Positions 37,801 through 45,798 are shown, counted from the first letter of the stretch. The stretch is DNA of 64,000 nt from SZUA-547 sp963669315 (GCA_963669315.1 OY770021.1:3038001-3102000); one strand, 5' to 3'. The notes: generated by a model not told the origin, from the sequence alone. Made by a program: numbers and translations.

Positions 37801-40800
37801 CGATGGCGAAGGCGGCGGAATCGGACCCGCCGGAGATGGCGAAGACGAGGCCGGCGCCCTCGCTGTCGAGATCGTCGGAGGCCTGGACGTCGATCACCGC
37901 GGTCTGGTTCTCGGCGACCGAGACGGTGTCGGTGCTGTCGATGGCGGGCGGATCGTTCTCGACCAGGTCGGTCACGGTCACCGCGATGGCCTGGGTGTCG
38001 GTGAGGCCGCCGCTGTCGGTGACGGTGACCTGGACCTCGTAGACATTGTCGGTGTCCGCGTCGGCCGGGGCCTCGAAATCCGGGGCGGCGGCGAAGGTCA
38101 GCACGCCGGAGTTCGGATCGATGGCGAAGGCGGCGGAATCGGACCCGCCGGAGATGGCGAAGACGAGGCCGGCGCCCTCGCTGTCGAGATCGTCGGAGGC
38201 CTGGACGTCGATCACCGCGGTCTGGTTCTCGGCGACCGAGACGGTGTCGGTGCTGTCGATGGCGGGAGCGTACAGGTCTATCGTGTCGCTCTCGCCACCA
38301 CTTTCAAATTTTAAGAATCTTGCGCCCGTGATTGTGTCGGTGCCGTCGTCACCATTAAGGGAGGAGTCGTTATCTGTGACCGTCAGTAGGGCGCTGTCGC
38401 CAACGATCGAATAATCAGCCTGACTTCCTGAGAAAATAACAGTGTTGAAGCCACCGCCGAGATCGATTGTGTCGTTACCGGCTCCGCCTTCAATCGTATT
38501 GTCGTTTGCGTCGCCAGTTATCGTGTCGTCGTATTGCGACCCGCGAATGGCGTTGATGAGTGTGAAGCTTTCACTATTGCCGTAAGTGTCGGTGCCCGAA
38601 CTGGCGGAGAGGTCGACATTGATGCCGGCGCCCCCGTCCTCATTCGCAAAACTGACTTCAGTGAATGCCGTCGCATGCCCGGTATAGGAATCTGCACCGT
38701 CGCCGCCTTCGAACCGGTTCTCATAGTCGTTTCCAATGAAGGTGTCGTTGAAGCGGGTTCCACGAACCTCCTCGATGCCAGTCAGCGTGTCGGTGTCGCT
38801 GAAGCCATCGGTTGCCGTACCTGCGAATAGATCGACATAAACGCCTAGGCCGCCGCCATAGCTTTCGTCGCGATCAAAACGGACGCTGTCGAAACCGCCG
38901 CCGCCGTTAATCGTATCATCGCCCTCAAGGCCTCGGAAAACGTTGTCGCCGCTATCGCCGATTAGTGTGTCTGCGTATTGCGACCCGCGAATGGCGTTGA
39001 TGAGTGTGAAGCTTTCACTATTGCCGTAAGTGTCGGTGCCCGAACTGGTGGAGAGATCGACGTTGACGCCGGCGCCTCCTTCCTCATTCGCAAAACTGAC
39101 TTCAGTGAACGCCGTTGCATGCCCGGTATAGGAGTCTGAACCGTCGCCGCCTTCGAACTGGTTCGCGTAGTCATTTCCAATGAAGGTGTCGTTGAAGCGA
39201 GTTCCGACCGCCGACTCGATGCTGGTCAGCGTATCCGTATCGCTGAACCCGTCCGTCGCCGTACCTGCGCCGAGATCAACATCGACGCCCGAGCCCCCGC
39301 CATAACGCTCGTCACGGTCGAAGCGGATCCGGTCGAAGCCGTCGCCGCCATCGATAATGTCGTCGCCCTCAAGACCGCGGAAGTCATTGTCGCCCGCGTC
39401 GCCAGTTAGGGTATCGTTGTATTGGGACCCGCGGATGGAGTTGACCAGGGAGTAGGTTTCGGTGAAGCCATAGGTATCCGAGCCCATTCCGGTGGAGAGG
39501 TCGGCGATGACGCCAACGCCGCCCGATTCATTAGCGTAACTGACCTGGGTGAATGCGTTGGCGTGGCCGGTATACGAGTCGGCGCCCTGTCGCCCTTCGA
39601 AGAAATTCTCGTAGTCGTTGCCGATGAATTCGTCGTCGGAACTGGTCCCTCGCGCCGCCTCTATGCTGACGAGGGTATCGGTGTCGCCGAAGCCGTCGAT
39701 CGCAGTCCCCGCTCCGAGGTCAACAGTGACGCCTAAACCGCCGCCATAGCTGGCATCGCGATCGTAGCGAACGAAATCGTCGTTGCTGGCGCCGCCGGTG
39801 ATGACGTCGTCGCCCTCTAGGCCCAGAAACGTAGTGCCGTCGTCGTCTCCCGTTAGCGTGTCCAAGTATTGTGACCCGCGGACTGCATCGACCAGGCTGA
39901 AGGTTTCAGTGAAGCCGTAGGTGTCGGAGCCTACTCCGGCGGAAAGGTCGACGATGATGCCGGTGCCGCCTGTTTCGTTGGCGTAGCTGACCTGCGTCCA
40001 GGCGTCTATATGCCCAGTGTAAGAGTCGGCGCCTTGCCGGCCTTCGAAGTAGTTGTCGTAGTTATTGCCTATGAAGATGTCGTCGAAATCGGTGCCGCGA
40101 ACATTCTCGATGCTGGTCAGAGTATCGGTGTGGCCGAAACCATCGACTGCCCATCCAGCGGCAAGATTAACTTCTACTCCGCTACCGCCGCCTTCTCCTT
40201 CGTCACGGTCATAGCGAACGCGGTCATGGCCGTCGCCGCCATCGATATCGTCGGCCCCCTCTAGGCCGTAAAATGTGTTGTCGCGGTCGTCTCCGGTTAT
40301 CGTATCTCCATACTGAGAACCGCGGATCGCATCGATCAGGCTGAATGTCTCAGTGTTGCCGTAGGTATCCGTGCCGGTTCCGCCGGCAAGATCGACGTCA
40401 ATGCCCGCCCCGCCGTCCTCGTCCTCGTAACTGATCTGCGTGAACGCTGTCGCATTGCCGGTATAGGAATCTGCGCCGTCTCGCCCCGTAAAGAAATTAT
40501 CGTAATCGTTGCCGATGAAAACGTCGTTGTAGTCCGTGCCGTCGACATCTTCGATATTGATCAGCGTATCGACGGAACCATATGAGTCCGTCGCGAACTC
40601 ATTTAGTAGATCGACGGTAACGCCGCCGGAGCCATCCTCGCCGCTATAAGAGATGGTGTCCCATCCGCCTGCGCCGTCAATCGTGTCGGCGCCATCCTCG
40701 CCCCGGAAGATATTACTATTGTCGTCGCCGGTGATATCGTCGTCATACCGCGTGCCGACGACTCGTTCGAAGCCATAGATCGTGTCAGTATCGCTGAAAC

Positions 40801-43612
40801 CATCGGTCGCCGTGTTGGCGCCCAGATCGACGGTTACGCCCCAGGTGCCGCCATAGTCATAGTCGCGATTGTATCGCAGTTCATCGCTGTCGCCGTCGCC
40901 GCCATCCAGAATGTCGTTGCCGCCCAGACCCCATATTCTATTACGGTCGTACTCGTCGGCTGTGATGACATCGTCGAAGTTGGTGCCGTAGACGCGCTCG
41001 AAACTTGTGATCGTGTCGGTCGATCCGAAGCTGTCCGTGGCCGCCTCAGCGGAGAGGTCCACTGTGACGCCTGACGAGCCGCCCTCGAGATCATAACGGA
41101 GTTCGTCGCTATTGCCGTCTCCGCCATCCAGCACGTCGTCGCCCGCGCCGCCGACGATATCATCATCGTCCGCGCCGCCATCGATCATGTCGTCGCCCGC
41201 GCCGCCATCCAGAAAATCGCGGCCGCCTCCACCGGTAAACGTGTCGCTACCTTCTGCGCCAGTTAAGTATTCGCGTCCGGCGGAACCTGTGAACGTGTCG
41301 TCGAGATGGGTTCCGTTAAGGTGCTCGATACCGGTGAAGGTGTCTGAATCGCCCCAGCCGTCTATGACATCGCCTTCGCCTTCGGCGGTGAAGGTCGCGC
41401 TTATGCCTTGCGAGATCGAGCCCGCGCCATCGTAACCATTGTCGGCATAATCGAGAAAATCCCACTCGGTGCCGCCATGAACGACGTCATGGCCGCTGCC
41501 TGGGGCAAAGTAATCCTCTCCCGCGCCGCCGGAGAGCACGTCATCTCCACCGCCGCCATCAAGGCCGTCATTGCCTCCATTGGCGGTGATGGTGTCGCTG
41601 CCATCGTAGCCGACGAACCATTCGTCCGCATCGGATCCGGTGATCGAGTCATCGAGGTGGGTGCCGTCGATATGCTCGATGCCGGTAAATGTATCGGTGA
41701 AGCCCCAACTGTCAGTGACGTCGCCTGTGCCAGACGCGCTGAAGACAACAACGATGCCCTGGGTGATCGGCCCGGCGCTATCGACATAGTCGTGGTAACT
41801 TAGGATATCCCACTCGGTGCCGCCATGAACGACGTCATGGCCGCTGCCTGGGGCAAAGTAATCCTCTCCCGCGCCGCCGGAGAGCACGTCATCTCCACCG
41901 CCGCCATCAAGGCCGTCATTGCCTCCATTGGCGGTGATGGTGTCGCTTCCGTCGTGGGCGACGAGCCATTCGTCCGCATCGGATCCGGTGATTGAATCAT
42001 CGAGTTCGTTTCCGTCGATATGCTCGATGCCGGTGAACGTATCGGTGAAGCCCCAGCTGTCGGTGACGTCGCCAGTGCCAGACGCGCTGAAGACAACAAC
42101 GATGCCCTGGGTGATCGGCCCGGCGCTATCGACATAGTCGTGGTAACTTAGGATATCCCACTCGGTGCCGCCATGAACGACGTCATGGCCGCTGCCTGGG
42201 GCAAAGTAATCCTCTCCCGCGCCGCCGGAGAGCACGTCATCTCCACCGCCGCCATCGAGGCCGTCATTGCCTCCATTGGCGGTGATGGTGTCGCTTCCGT
42301 CGTGGCCGACGAGCCATTCGTCCGCATCGGATCCGGTGATTGAATCATCGAGTTCGTTTCCGTCGATATGCTCGATGCCGGTGAACGTATCGGTGAAGCC
42401 CCAGCTGTCGGTGACGTCGCCAGTGCCAGACGCGCTGAAGACAACCACAATGCCCTGAGCAACTGAGCCGTTGCTGCCAAAGTCACGGTAGTCGAGCCGG
42501 TCCCAACCTTCCCCGCCATGAACGACGTCATGGCCGCTACCGGGGGCAATGTGGTCGTTGCCAGCGCCGCCATTGATTGTGTCGTCGCCCGCTCCGCCGT
42601 CTAGCCAATCGTCGCCATCGCCTCCGTCTAGGAGGTCGCTCCCGGCGAACCCCGCTATATGGTCCCAGTCGTCGCCGCCGAAGAAATTGTCATCCCCGTC
42701 CGCGCCATTAAATGCGTCGTGAAATTGGGTTCCGACAATCTCTTCGACGCCCGTGAATGTATCGGTATATCCCCAGCTATCGGTGATTGAACCGACGCCG
42801 GACCCGCTGAGGCTTACGACGATGCCTTGGAACGCGGCGCCTCCACCGTCATCGCTGCCGTCGGAATATTGCAGGATATCCCAATCGGCGCCGCCATCGA
42901 CTATGTCGTGGCCGCTGCCAGCGACGATGGTGTCGCTTCCGCTACCGCCGATGAGCGTATCGTCGCCACCTCGACCGTCGAGCCAATCGTCGCCGGCGGC
43001 TCCGGTCAAAATGTCGGCGAAGTGGGTTCCTCTGACCGCGGTGATATTCGTGAAGGTGTCGGTGAAACCCCAACTGTCGGTCGCGCTGCCTATTCCGGCG
43101 CCGGTGAATGTGAGCACGATACCTGTGGCCGCCGCTCCGGCGCCATCGTTGCCGTCATCCCAATAATCGAGCGTATTCCAGCCGCCGCCGCCGTCGAAAG
43201 TGTCGTGGCCGCTACCGCCGTTGAGCGAGTCGTTTCCAGAGCCTCCGACAATAAAATCGTTGCCGCCTCTGGCGATCACGTACGCTCCTTCGGGAACGTC
43301 GCCAAGATAGATCGTGTCATCGCTGTTCGTGCCGTGAACACTCTCGATCGATATGATCGTATCGATGCCGAGCGTTTTCGAGACTGTCCCCGCGGCGACG
43401 CCCGAGATCGCGCTGTTCGTCAGATTGACAAAGACGCCGCCGGTGACATTCACGTTGTCGTACATGACGACATCGTGACCGTTCCCTCCGTCGAGGATAT
43501 CGCTGCCATCGGTGCCAAGAATCCAGTCACCGCCATCAAACGCGGATATGGTATCGGAGCCGGACGTCCCGTCGAGAATGTCGAACCCATTTGTGCCGGT
43601 GACGGTGGCCAT
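28859..43612 (-). CDS. Giant RTX cadherin-repeat surface protein (4917 aa)
   Basis: The start (MATVTGTNGFDILDGTSGSD) has GGAGG upstream. Residues 1-1782 are RTX calcium-binding nonapeptide arrays (GGxGxDxhx type), in modules of about 115 residues. Residues 1783-4538 are 26 cadherin-like domains of 106 residues (SVAENQTAVIDVQASDDLDS and a PDFEAP motif). Then come a VCBS/Big-like domain (VASNDSVVVAES) and a C-terminal RTX block ending in SDFIFI, typical of type I secretion substrates. No N-terminal signal peptide is present, so export should be by a type I system not in this window. It probably works as an adhesin or biofilm matrix protein. A LuxR-type regulator gene lies divergently upstream. 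Confidence 0.92.
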   Translation of the reverse strand: MATVTGTNGFDILDGTSGSDTISAFDGGDWILGTDGSDILDGGNGHDVVMYDNVNVTGGVFVNLTNSAISGVAAGTVSKTLGIDTIISIESVHGTNSDDTIYLGDVPEGAYVIARGGNDFIVGGSGNDSLNGGSGHDTFDGGGGWNTLDYWDDGNDGAGAAATGIVLTFTGAGIGSATDSWGFTDTFTNITAVRGTHFADILTGAAGDDWLDGRGGDDTLIGGSGSDTIVAGSGHDIVDGGADWDILQYSDGSDDGGGAAFQGIVVSLSGSGVGSITDSWGYTDTFTGVEEIVGTQFHDAFNGADGDDNFFGGDDWDHIAGFAGSDLLDGGDGDDWLDGGAGDDTINGGAGNDHIAPGSGHDVVHGGEGWDRLDYRDFGSNGSVAQGIVVVFSASGTGDVTDSWGFTDTFTGIEHIDGNELDDSITGSDADEWLVGHDGSDTITANGGNDGLDGGGGDDVLSGGAGEDYFAPGSGHDVVHGGTEWDILSYHDYVDSAGPITQGIVVVFSASGTGDVTDSWGFTDTFTGIEHIDGNELDDSITGSDADEWLVAHDGSDTITANGGNDGLDGGGGDDVLSGGAGEDYFAPGSGHDVVHGGTEWDILSYHDYVDSAGPITQGIVVVFSASGTGDVTDSWGFTDTFTGIEHIDGTHLDDSITGSDADEWFVGYDGSDTITANGGNDGLDGGGGDDVLSGGAGEDYFAPGSGHDVVHGGTEWDFLDYADNGYDGAGSISQGISATFTAEGEGDVIDGWGDSDTFTGIEHLNGTHLDDTFTGSAGREYLTGAEGSDTFTGGGGRDFLDGGAGDDMIDGGADDDDIVGGAGDDVLDGGDGNSDELRYDLEGGSSGVTVDLSAEAATDSFGSTDTITSFERVYGTNFDDVITADEYDRNRIWGLGGNDILDGGDGDSDELRYNRDYDYGGTWGVTVDLGANTATDGFSDTDTIYGFERVVGTRYDDDITGDDNSNIFRGEDGADTIDGAGGWDTISYSGEDGSGGVTVDLLNEFATDSYGSVDTLINIEDVDGTDYNDVFIGNDYDNFFTGRDGADSYTGNATAFTQISYEDEDGGAGIDVDLAGGTGTDTYGNTETFSLIDAIRGSQYGDTITGDDRDNTFYGLEGADDIDGGDGHDRVRYDRDEGEGGGSGVEVNLAAGWAVDGFGHTDTLTSIENVRGTDFDDIFIGNNYDNYFEGRQGADSYTGHIDAWTQVSYANETGGTGIIVDLSAGVGSDTYGFTETFSLVDAVRGSQYLDTLTGDDDGTTFLGLEGDDVITGGASNDDFVRYDRDASYGGGLGVTVDLGAGTAIDGFGDTDTLVSIEAARGTSSDDEFIGNDYENFFEGRQGADSYTGHANAFTQVSYANESGGVGVIADLSTGMGSDTYGFTETYSLVNSIRGSQYNDTLTGDAGDNDFRGLEGDDIIDGGDGFDRIRFDRDERYGGGSGVDVDLGAGTATDGFSDTDTLTSIESAVGTRFNDTFIGNDYANQFEGGDGSDSYTGHATAFTEVSFANEEGGAGVNVDLSTSSGTDTYGNSESFTLINAIRGSQYADTLIGDSGDNVFRGLEGDDTINGGGGFDSVRFDRDESYGGGLGVYVDLFAGTATDGFSDTDTLTGIEEVRGTRFNDTFIGNDYENRFEGGDGADSYTGHATAFTEVSFANEDGGAGINVDLSASSGTDTYGNSESFTLINAIRGSQYDDTITGDANDNTIEGGAGNDTIDLGGGFNTVIFSGSQADYSIVGDSALLTVTDNDSSLNGDDGTDTITGARFLKFESGGESDTIDLYAPAIDSTDTVSVAENQTAVIDVQASDDLDSEGAGLVFAISGGSDSAAFAIDPNSGVLTFAAAPDFEAPADADTDNVYEVQVTVTDSGGLTDTQAIAVTVTDLVENDPPAIDSTDTVSVAENQTAVIDVQASDDLDSEGAGLVFAISGGSDSAAFAIDPNSGVLTFAAAPDFEAPADADTDNVYEVQVTVTDSGGLTDTQAIAVTVTDLVENDPPAIDSTDTVSVAENQTAVIDVQASDDLDSEGAGLVFAISGGSDSAAFAIDPNSGVLTFAAAPDFEAPADADTDNVYEVQVTVTDSGGLTDTQAIAVTVTDLVENDPPAIDSTDTVSVAENQTAVIDVQASDDLDSEGAGLVFAISGGSDSAAFAIDPNSGVLTFAAAPDFEAPADADTDNVYEVQVTVTDSGGLTDTQAIAVTVTDLVENDPPAIDSTDTVSVAENQTAVIDVQASDDLDSEGAGLVFAISGGSDSAAFAIDPNSGVLTFAAAPDFEAPADADTDNVYEVQVTVTDSGGLTDTQAIAVTVTDLVENDPPAIDSTDTVSVAENQTAVIDVQASDDLDSEGAGLVFAISGGSDSAAFAIDPNSGVLTFAAAPDFEAPADADTDNVYEVQVTVTDSGGLTDTQAIAVTVTDLVENDPPAIDSTDTVSVAENQTAVIDVQASDDLDSEGAGLVFAISGGSDSAAFAIDPNSGVLTFAAAPDFEAPADADTDNVYEVQVTVTDSGGLTDTQAIAVTVTDLVENDPPAIDSTDTVSVAENQTAVIDVQASDDLDSEGAGLVFAISGGSDSAAFAIDPNSGVLTFAAAPDFEAPADADTDNVYEVQVTVTDSGGLTDTQAIAVTVTDLVENDPPAIDSTDTVSVAENQTAVIDVQASDDLDSEGAGLVFAISGGSDSAAFAIDPNSGVLTFAAAPDFEAPADADTDNVYEVQVTVTDSGGLTDTQAIAVTVTDLVENDPPAIDSTDTVSVAENQTAVIDVQASDDLDSEGAGLVFAISGGSDSAAFAIDPNSGVLTFAAAPDFEAPADADTDNVYEVQVTVTDSGGLTDTQAIAVTVTDLVENDPPAIDSTDTVSVAENQTAVIDVQASDDLDSEGAGLVFAISGGSDSAAFAIDPNSGVLTFAAAPDFEAPADADTDNVYEVQVTVTDSGGLTDTQAIAVTVTDLVENDPPAIDSTDTVSVAENQTAVIDVQASDDLDSEGAGLVFAISGGSDSAAFAIDPNSGVLTFAAAPDFEAPADADTDNVYEVQVTVTDSGGLTDTQAIAVTVTDLVENDPPAIDSTDTVSVAENQTAVIDVQASDDLDSEGAGLVFAISGGSDSAAFAIDPNSGVLTFAAAPDFEAPADADTDNVYEVQVTVTDSGGLTDTQAIAVTVTDLVENDPPAIDSTDTVSVAENQTAVIDVQASDDLDSEGAGLVFAISGGSDSAAFAIDPNSGVLTFAAAPDFEAPADADTDNVYEVQVTVTDSGGLTDTQAIAVTVTDLVENDPPAIDSTDTVSVAENQTAVIDVQASDDLDSEGAGLVFAISGGSDSAAFAIDPNSGVLTFAAAPDFEAPADADTDNVYEVQVTVTDSGGLTDTQAIAVTVTDLVENDPPAIDSTDTVSVAENQTAVIDVQASDDLDSEGAGLVFAISGGSDSAAFAIDPNSGVLTFAAAPDFEAPADADTDNVYEVQVTVTDSGGLTDTQAIAVTVTDLVENDPPAIDSTDTVSVAENQTAVIDVQASDDLDSEGAGLVFAISGGSDSAAFAIDPNSGVLTFAAAPDFEAPADADTDNVYEVQVTVTDSGGLTDTQAIAVTVTDLVENDPPAIDSTDTVSVAENQTAVIDVQASDDLDSEGAGLVFAISGGSDSAAFAIDPNSGVLTFAAAPDFEAPADADTDNVYEVQVTVTDSGGLTDTQAIAVTVTDLVENDPPAIDSTDTVSVAENQTAVIDVQASDDLDSEGAGLVFAISGGSDSAAFAIDPNSGVLTFAAAPDFEAPADADTDNVYEVQVTVTDSGGLTDTQAIAVTVTDLVENDPPAIDSTDTVSVAENQTAVIDVQASDDLDSEGAGLVFAISGGSDSAAFAIDPNSGVLTFAAAPDFEAPADADTDNVYEVQVTVTDSGGLTDTQAIAVTVTDLVENDPPAIDSTDTVSVAENQTAVIDVQASDDLDSEGAGLVFAISGGSDSAAFAIDPNSGVLTFAAAPDFEAPADADTDNVYEVQVTVTDSGGLTDTQAIAVTVTDLVENDPPAIDSTDTVSVAENQTAVIDVQASDDLDSEGAGLVFAISGGSDSAAFAIDPNSGVLTFAAAPDFEAPADADTDNVYEVQVTVTDSGGLTDTQAIAVTVTDLVENDPPAIDSTDTVSVAENQTAVIDVQASDDLDSEGAGLVFAISGGSDSAAFAIDPNSGVLTFAAAPDFEAPADADTDNVYEVQVTVTDSGGLTDTQAIAVTVTDLVENDPPAIDSTDTVSVAENQTAVIDVQASDDLDSEGAGLVFAISGGSDSAAFAIDPNSGVLTFAAAPDFEAPADADTDNVYEVQVTVTDSGGLTDTQAIAVTVTDLVENDPPAIDSTDTVSVAENQTAVIDVQASDDLDSEGAGLVFAISGGSDSAAFAIDPNSGVLTFAAAPDFEAPADADTDNVYEVQVTVTDSGGLTDTQAIAVTVTDLVENDPPAIDSTDTVSVAENQTAVIDVQASDDLDSEGAGLVFAISGGSDSAAFAIDPNSGVLTFAAAPDFEAPADADTDNVYEVQVTVTDSGGLTDTQAIAVTVTDLVENDPPVASNDSVVVAESSSAAIMVLVNDSDPNDDPLTISALGQGANGVAIINGDGTITYTPNAGFTGTDSFAYTIADGNGGTDTATVSLTVVNADQLSFITGSGGANSLLVGIADETRELTIDGGAGNDLIGGGDGVDTIIGGEGGDIIRSGLGADTIIFGTEAALQNGDPVIGSDQLWGTVAELDGDTILDFRSNDVIGVLDESGNVLAAQLVVGGGLIQIDVGFDGTIEAEINISGNLAGTGTSSSGSNPFASTNSNYSGSGGDDTIFGTAGDNSMTGGSGDDVLFGYDGSDSLNGGAGNDRLVGGGGSDRFVFSGGMGVDIVDDFETGVDLISVSGFAWEDLSIQSFNGGDTEIVSGNGEHMLLLGVDSSQIDESDFIFI
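30001..38268 (-). repeat. 26 tandem copies of a 318-bp cadherin-like repeat
   Basis: Units start at 30001 and recur every 318 bp through 37951. All 26 appear identical except for one silent G/C difference (GAGGCC versus GAGCCC on the plus strand) in units 2, 4 and 11, and the last two bases of the array. The array spans 8268 bp with no degenerate units inside it. Confidence 0.95.
41463..42506 (-). repeat. 348-bp RTX module repeats (three units)
   Basis: The sequence starting CACTCGGTGC recurs at 41463, 41811 and 42159, spaced exactly 348 bp (116 residues). A more diverged copy begins near 42507. Units are nearly identical to each other, each carrying RTX nonapeptides and a DSWGFTDTFTGIEHIDG segment. 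Confidence 0.85.
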
Positions 43613-44147
43613 TACCGCGCCTCCGCTTTCTCACGCAGCGGCGAATTCGGAGTATCGCTTGGTGTTTTGATCACCGGTGCCGGATCGGAACTGGAAATTT
43701 TGTTAATAGAGGACGCGTCGGGGCTGAAGGACCCCTCATTCATGCAGTGTGAGCTTCGATCAATCGACGGACGTCGCGATCCAGGCGGCATCAGTAGTTC
43801 CCCAGCCCGTCCCAACAACCTTAAAAAATTTTCATACGCACACGTATGGGACAAAATTACTTTTTTGCACGCATGCTCAATGACTAACTAGGCGTAGTTG
43901 AGATGCTTGCGCTTCATAGTCTGGAGGGACGCTCGGAGAATCGCATGTCCCATTTGGGATATGGGTTTCTAGATTCTATGGAAATCTATCTATCTATAAG
44001 GGTATCGTCCTACCTATGCAATGGTTAAAGTTGTTTTTCTCGAGAAAACTGTGAATTTTTGAGCGTTAGGATGGAAGTTCTTGGCCCATACACAACTTAT
44101 AGCCCTATAGTGAAACAATCAGTTTCATAGTGACTGGTTTGGTTTTT
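43613..44147. other. Intergenic region between giant RTX gene and LuxR regulator
   Basis: About 535 bp, markedly AT-rich in its middle (43820-44110), between divergent genes; it must contain the promoter of the RTX gene on one side and of the regulator on the other. It holds a short palindrome, TCCCATTTGGGA, at 43948-43959 and an inverted repeat at 44111-44127 (separate entry). No gene is supported here. Confidence 0.6.
44111..44127. promoter_or_regulatory. Inverted repeat TGAAAC-N5-GTTTCA, candidate operator
   Basis: Two perfect 6-bp arms separated by AATCA, just upstream of the small ORF and the LuxR-type gene, in the region shared with the giant RTX gene. The size and symmetry fit a dimeric helix-turn-helix regulator. 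There is no direct evidence of binding. Confidence 0.3.
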
Positions 44148-44354
44148 ATGCAGACTTCGTTTGAAGCTATTCATATGTCCAATGTTGAAGCGCTATCTCA
44201 ATGGTGCTGCGGCCCCACTCAGAAATCAGATTTGGACAAGTTTATCGACCTCAAGTTCCAGTCGGTCTCCGATTGTATTGGATCAGCCAATTTGGCTCCT
44301 GCATTTCTAGCTCTTTCGAGAGTGGCGCCAGACTCCTTGGGCGCATCTCCATGA
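44148..44354 (+). CDS. Small hypothetical ORF coupled to the LuxR regulator
   Basis: A 68-codon frame (MQTSFEAIHMSNVEALSQ at the start) ends with TGA at 44352-44354, overlapping the ATG of the LuxR gene as ATGA. The regulator has no clear ribosome site of its own, which fits translational coupling to this ORF. ATG 44175 is an alternative start. No family is recognised; two adjacent cysteines (WCC) are present. It could also be a leader peptide or a chance frame. Confidence 0.4.
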   Translation: MQTSFEAIHMSNVEALSQWCCGPTQKSDLDKFIDLKFQSVSDCIGSANLAPAFLALSRVAPDSLGASP

Positions 44355-45463
44355 CAGACGATATCGATGCCGTTTCGTCGCGTATTCTGGAAGCTGCGCT
44401 AGATCCCAGTAGATGGCGATCCGTACTCGAGGAAGCGCGCGTCTACACCGACTCGTCGGAGATGCACCTTCTCGTCATCGACCCGTCAAGTCTGGAGATA
44501 ATCGAAAATACCGTTTTATTCAGCCATGAGGCGCAGGAGGAGTTCCCTGAAGTCGCTCAATATGCCGAGTCATTAATGCATATTATTGGGAGTCCGGATT
44601 GGAGTATATTTACAGATAATGATTATATAACCCCCGAGGAAATAGAGAAAAGCACATTCTATAATTGGGCGGACCAATACGATGGAAAATATAGAGCTGT
44701 CTTAAGACTGTGCCGACACAAAAATTTTGAGGCGACGCTTACATTTCTCCGGAGTGGGAAGCAGGGCCACACTGACGACAAGACCTTAGAAAAGATCAAT
44801 TCGCTCGCCCCCCACCTTAGGATGGCGGCGCATATTCGGCAGGCGTTGACGGGTTCGACGGTTCATCTGGAGCGTCTTGTCGAAAGTTTTGAAGCGGCTC
44901 GCACGGGAGCCGTCATTCTTGAAGGTTCTGGTGGAATCGCATTCGCGAATGCACCGGCGCAAGCTGTCTTCAAGGCTGGTGATGGAGTATCCGGTTCGTC
45001 TCAAGGAATTGTCTTATCTGACGGAGACGCGATGAGCCGATTGAGTCGACTCGTCTCCGACGCTGCTAGGGCTTCTCTGACCAAAGATTTTCAACGACCC
45101 GGCGGCAGGCTATTCGTCAAGCGTCCATCTGGTTTGCCGCCTTATCAGTTGCTGATTAGCGGGCTTCCGCCGACTGACCCGTTGCTCGACCCCCGCAAAT
45201 CCTGGGTACTTGCGCTGATCGTCGACCCGAGGGACGCCGCCTCCCCATCGGCCGAACTATTGCAGGAGACTTACAATCTTACCGAGGCTGAGGCGGCCGT
45301 GGCGCACCATTTTTCAAATGGACTTCCTCTCGAACAAATCGCCGAGGTGCGCGCGGTATCGACCGGGACAGTGCGGAACCAAATAAAATCTTTAATGGCG
45401 AAAATGGGCGTGGAGCGTCAGGTGGATCTTATGCGACTGCTTTCCCTTATGGGAAGGCCGTGA
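44351..45463 (+). CDS. LuxR-family helix-turn-helix transcriptional regulator
   Basis: The 370-residue product ends in a LuxR/FixJ-type helix-turn-helix (about 305-365: LTEAEAAVAHHFSNGLPLEQ then STGTVRNQIKSLMAKMGV). The N-terminal 300 residues include a PAS-like middle (AARTGAVILEGSGGIAFAN) but no autoinducer-binding signature. The ATG at 44351 is chosen because the frame upstream has poor composition and overlaps a better small ORF. It lies next to and divergent from the giant RTX gene, so it is a candidate regulator of that adhesin. It is followed closely by an IS110-family element. Confidence 0.82.
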   Translation: MTDDIDAVSSRILEAALDPSRWRSVLEEARVYTDSSEMHLLVIDPSSLEIIENTVLFSHEAQEEFPEVAQYAESLMHIIGSPDWSIFTDNDYITPEEIEKSTFYNWADQYDGKYRAVLRLCRHKNFEATLTFLRSGKQGHTDDKTLEKINSLAPHLRMAAHIRQALTGSTVHLERLVESFEAARTGAVILEGSGGIAFANAPAQAVFKAGDGVSGSSQGIVLSDGDAMSRLSRLVSDAARASLTKDFQRPGGRLFVKRPSGLPPYQLLISGLPPTDPLLDPRKSWVLALIVDPRDAASPSAELLQETYNLTEAEAAVAHHFSNGLPLEQIAEVRAVSTGTVRNQIKSLMAKMGVERQVDLMRLLSLMGRP

Positions 45464-45529
45464 AGCAGGACAAGAATCATCTTGCTGCTCTAGTGGTGGT
45501 GTCATGTGTGGACGTATATGGACCCCGCC

Positions 45530-45798
45530 TGATTGCAACTGCCCGTTTGGATATGGATCGGCGATCACGATTGCTGACGTATATCCGGCTTCCTGATGCG
45601 GCCCGATACATCGTCGCCGCGAGCCCCGATGGGTTTCCGCGCGCTTCTCCCTCAATGGCCCCAAGACATCGGCCTTGGCCGTGCCGGTCCACACATCAGG
45701 TTCGAGAAGCGATCGGGGTGACCTTTCCTCCATCTCCTGGCGGTTTGCTGCAATATTCCGGGGCAAGCCTCCTTCTCTCAGTTGTTTCGCGGCCGCTG
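45530..45798 (-). ncRNA. Predicted bridge/seek RNA region of the IS1111-type element
   Basis: In IS1111-subgroup elements the structured RNA that guides target choice is encoded between the transposase stop and the downstream end. This 269-bp stretch has that position and no supported ORF. I have not folded it; the call rests on position alone. Confidence 0.4.

Noticed and set aside
30096..38414. Plus-strand string of 104-residue ORFs recurring every 318 bp
   Set aside because: They are antisense shadows of the cadherin-like repeats in the giant minus-strand gene; the repeating pattern only reflects the DNA repeat.
28859..43612. Local type I secretion system for the RTX proteins
   Set aside because: No ABC exporter, membrane-fusion or TolC-like gene is found anywhere in the window.
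42827..43891. 354-residue plus-strand ORF at the start of the giant RTX gene
   Set aside because: Antisense to RTX repeats; the minus-strand frame has the start, ribosome site and clear motifs.
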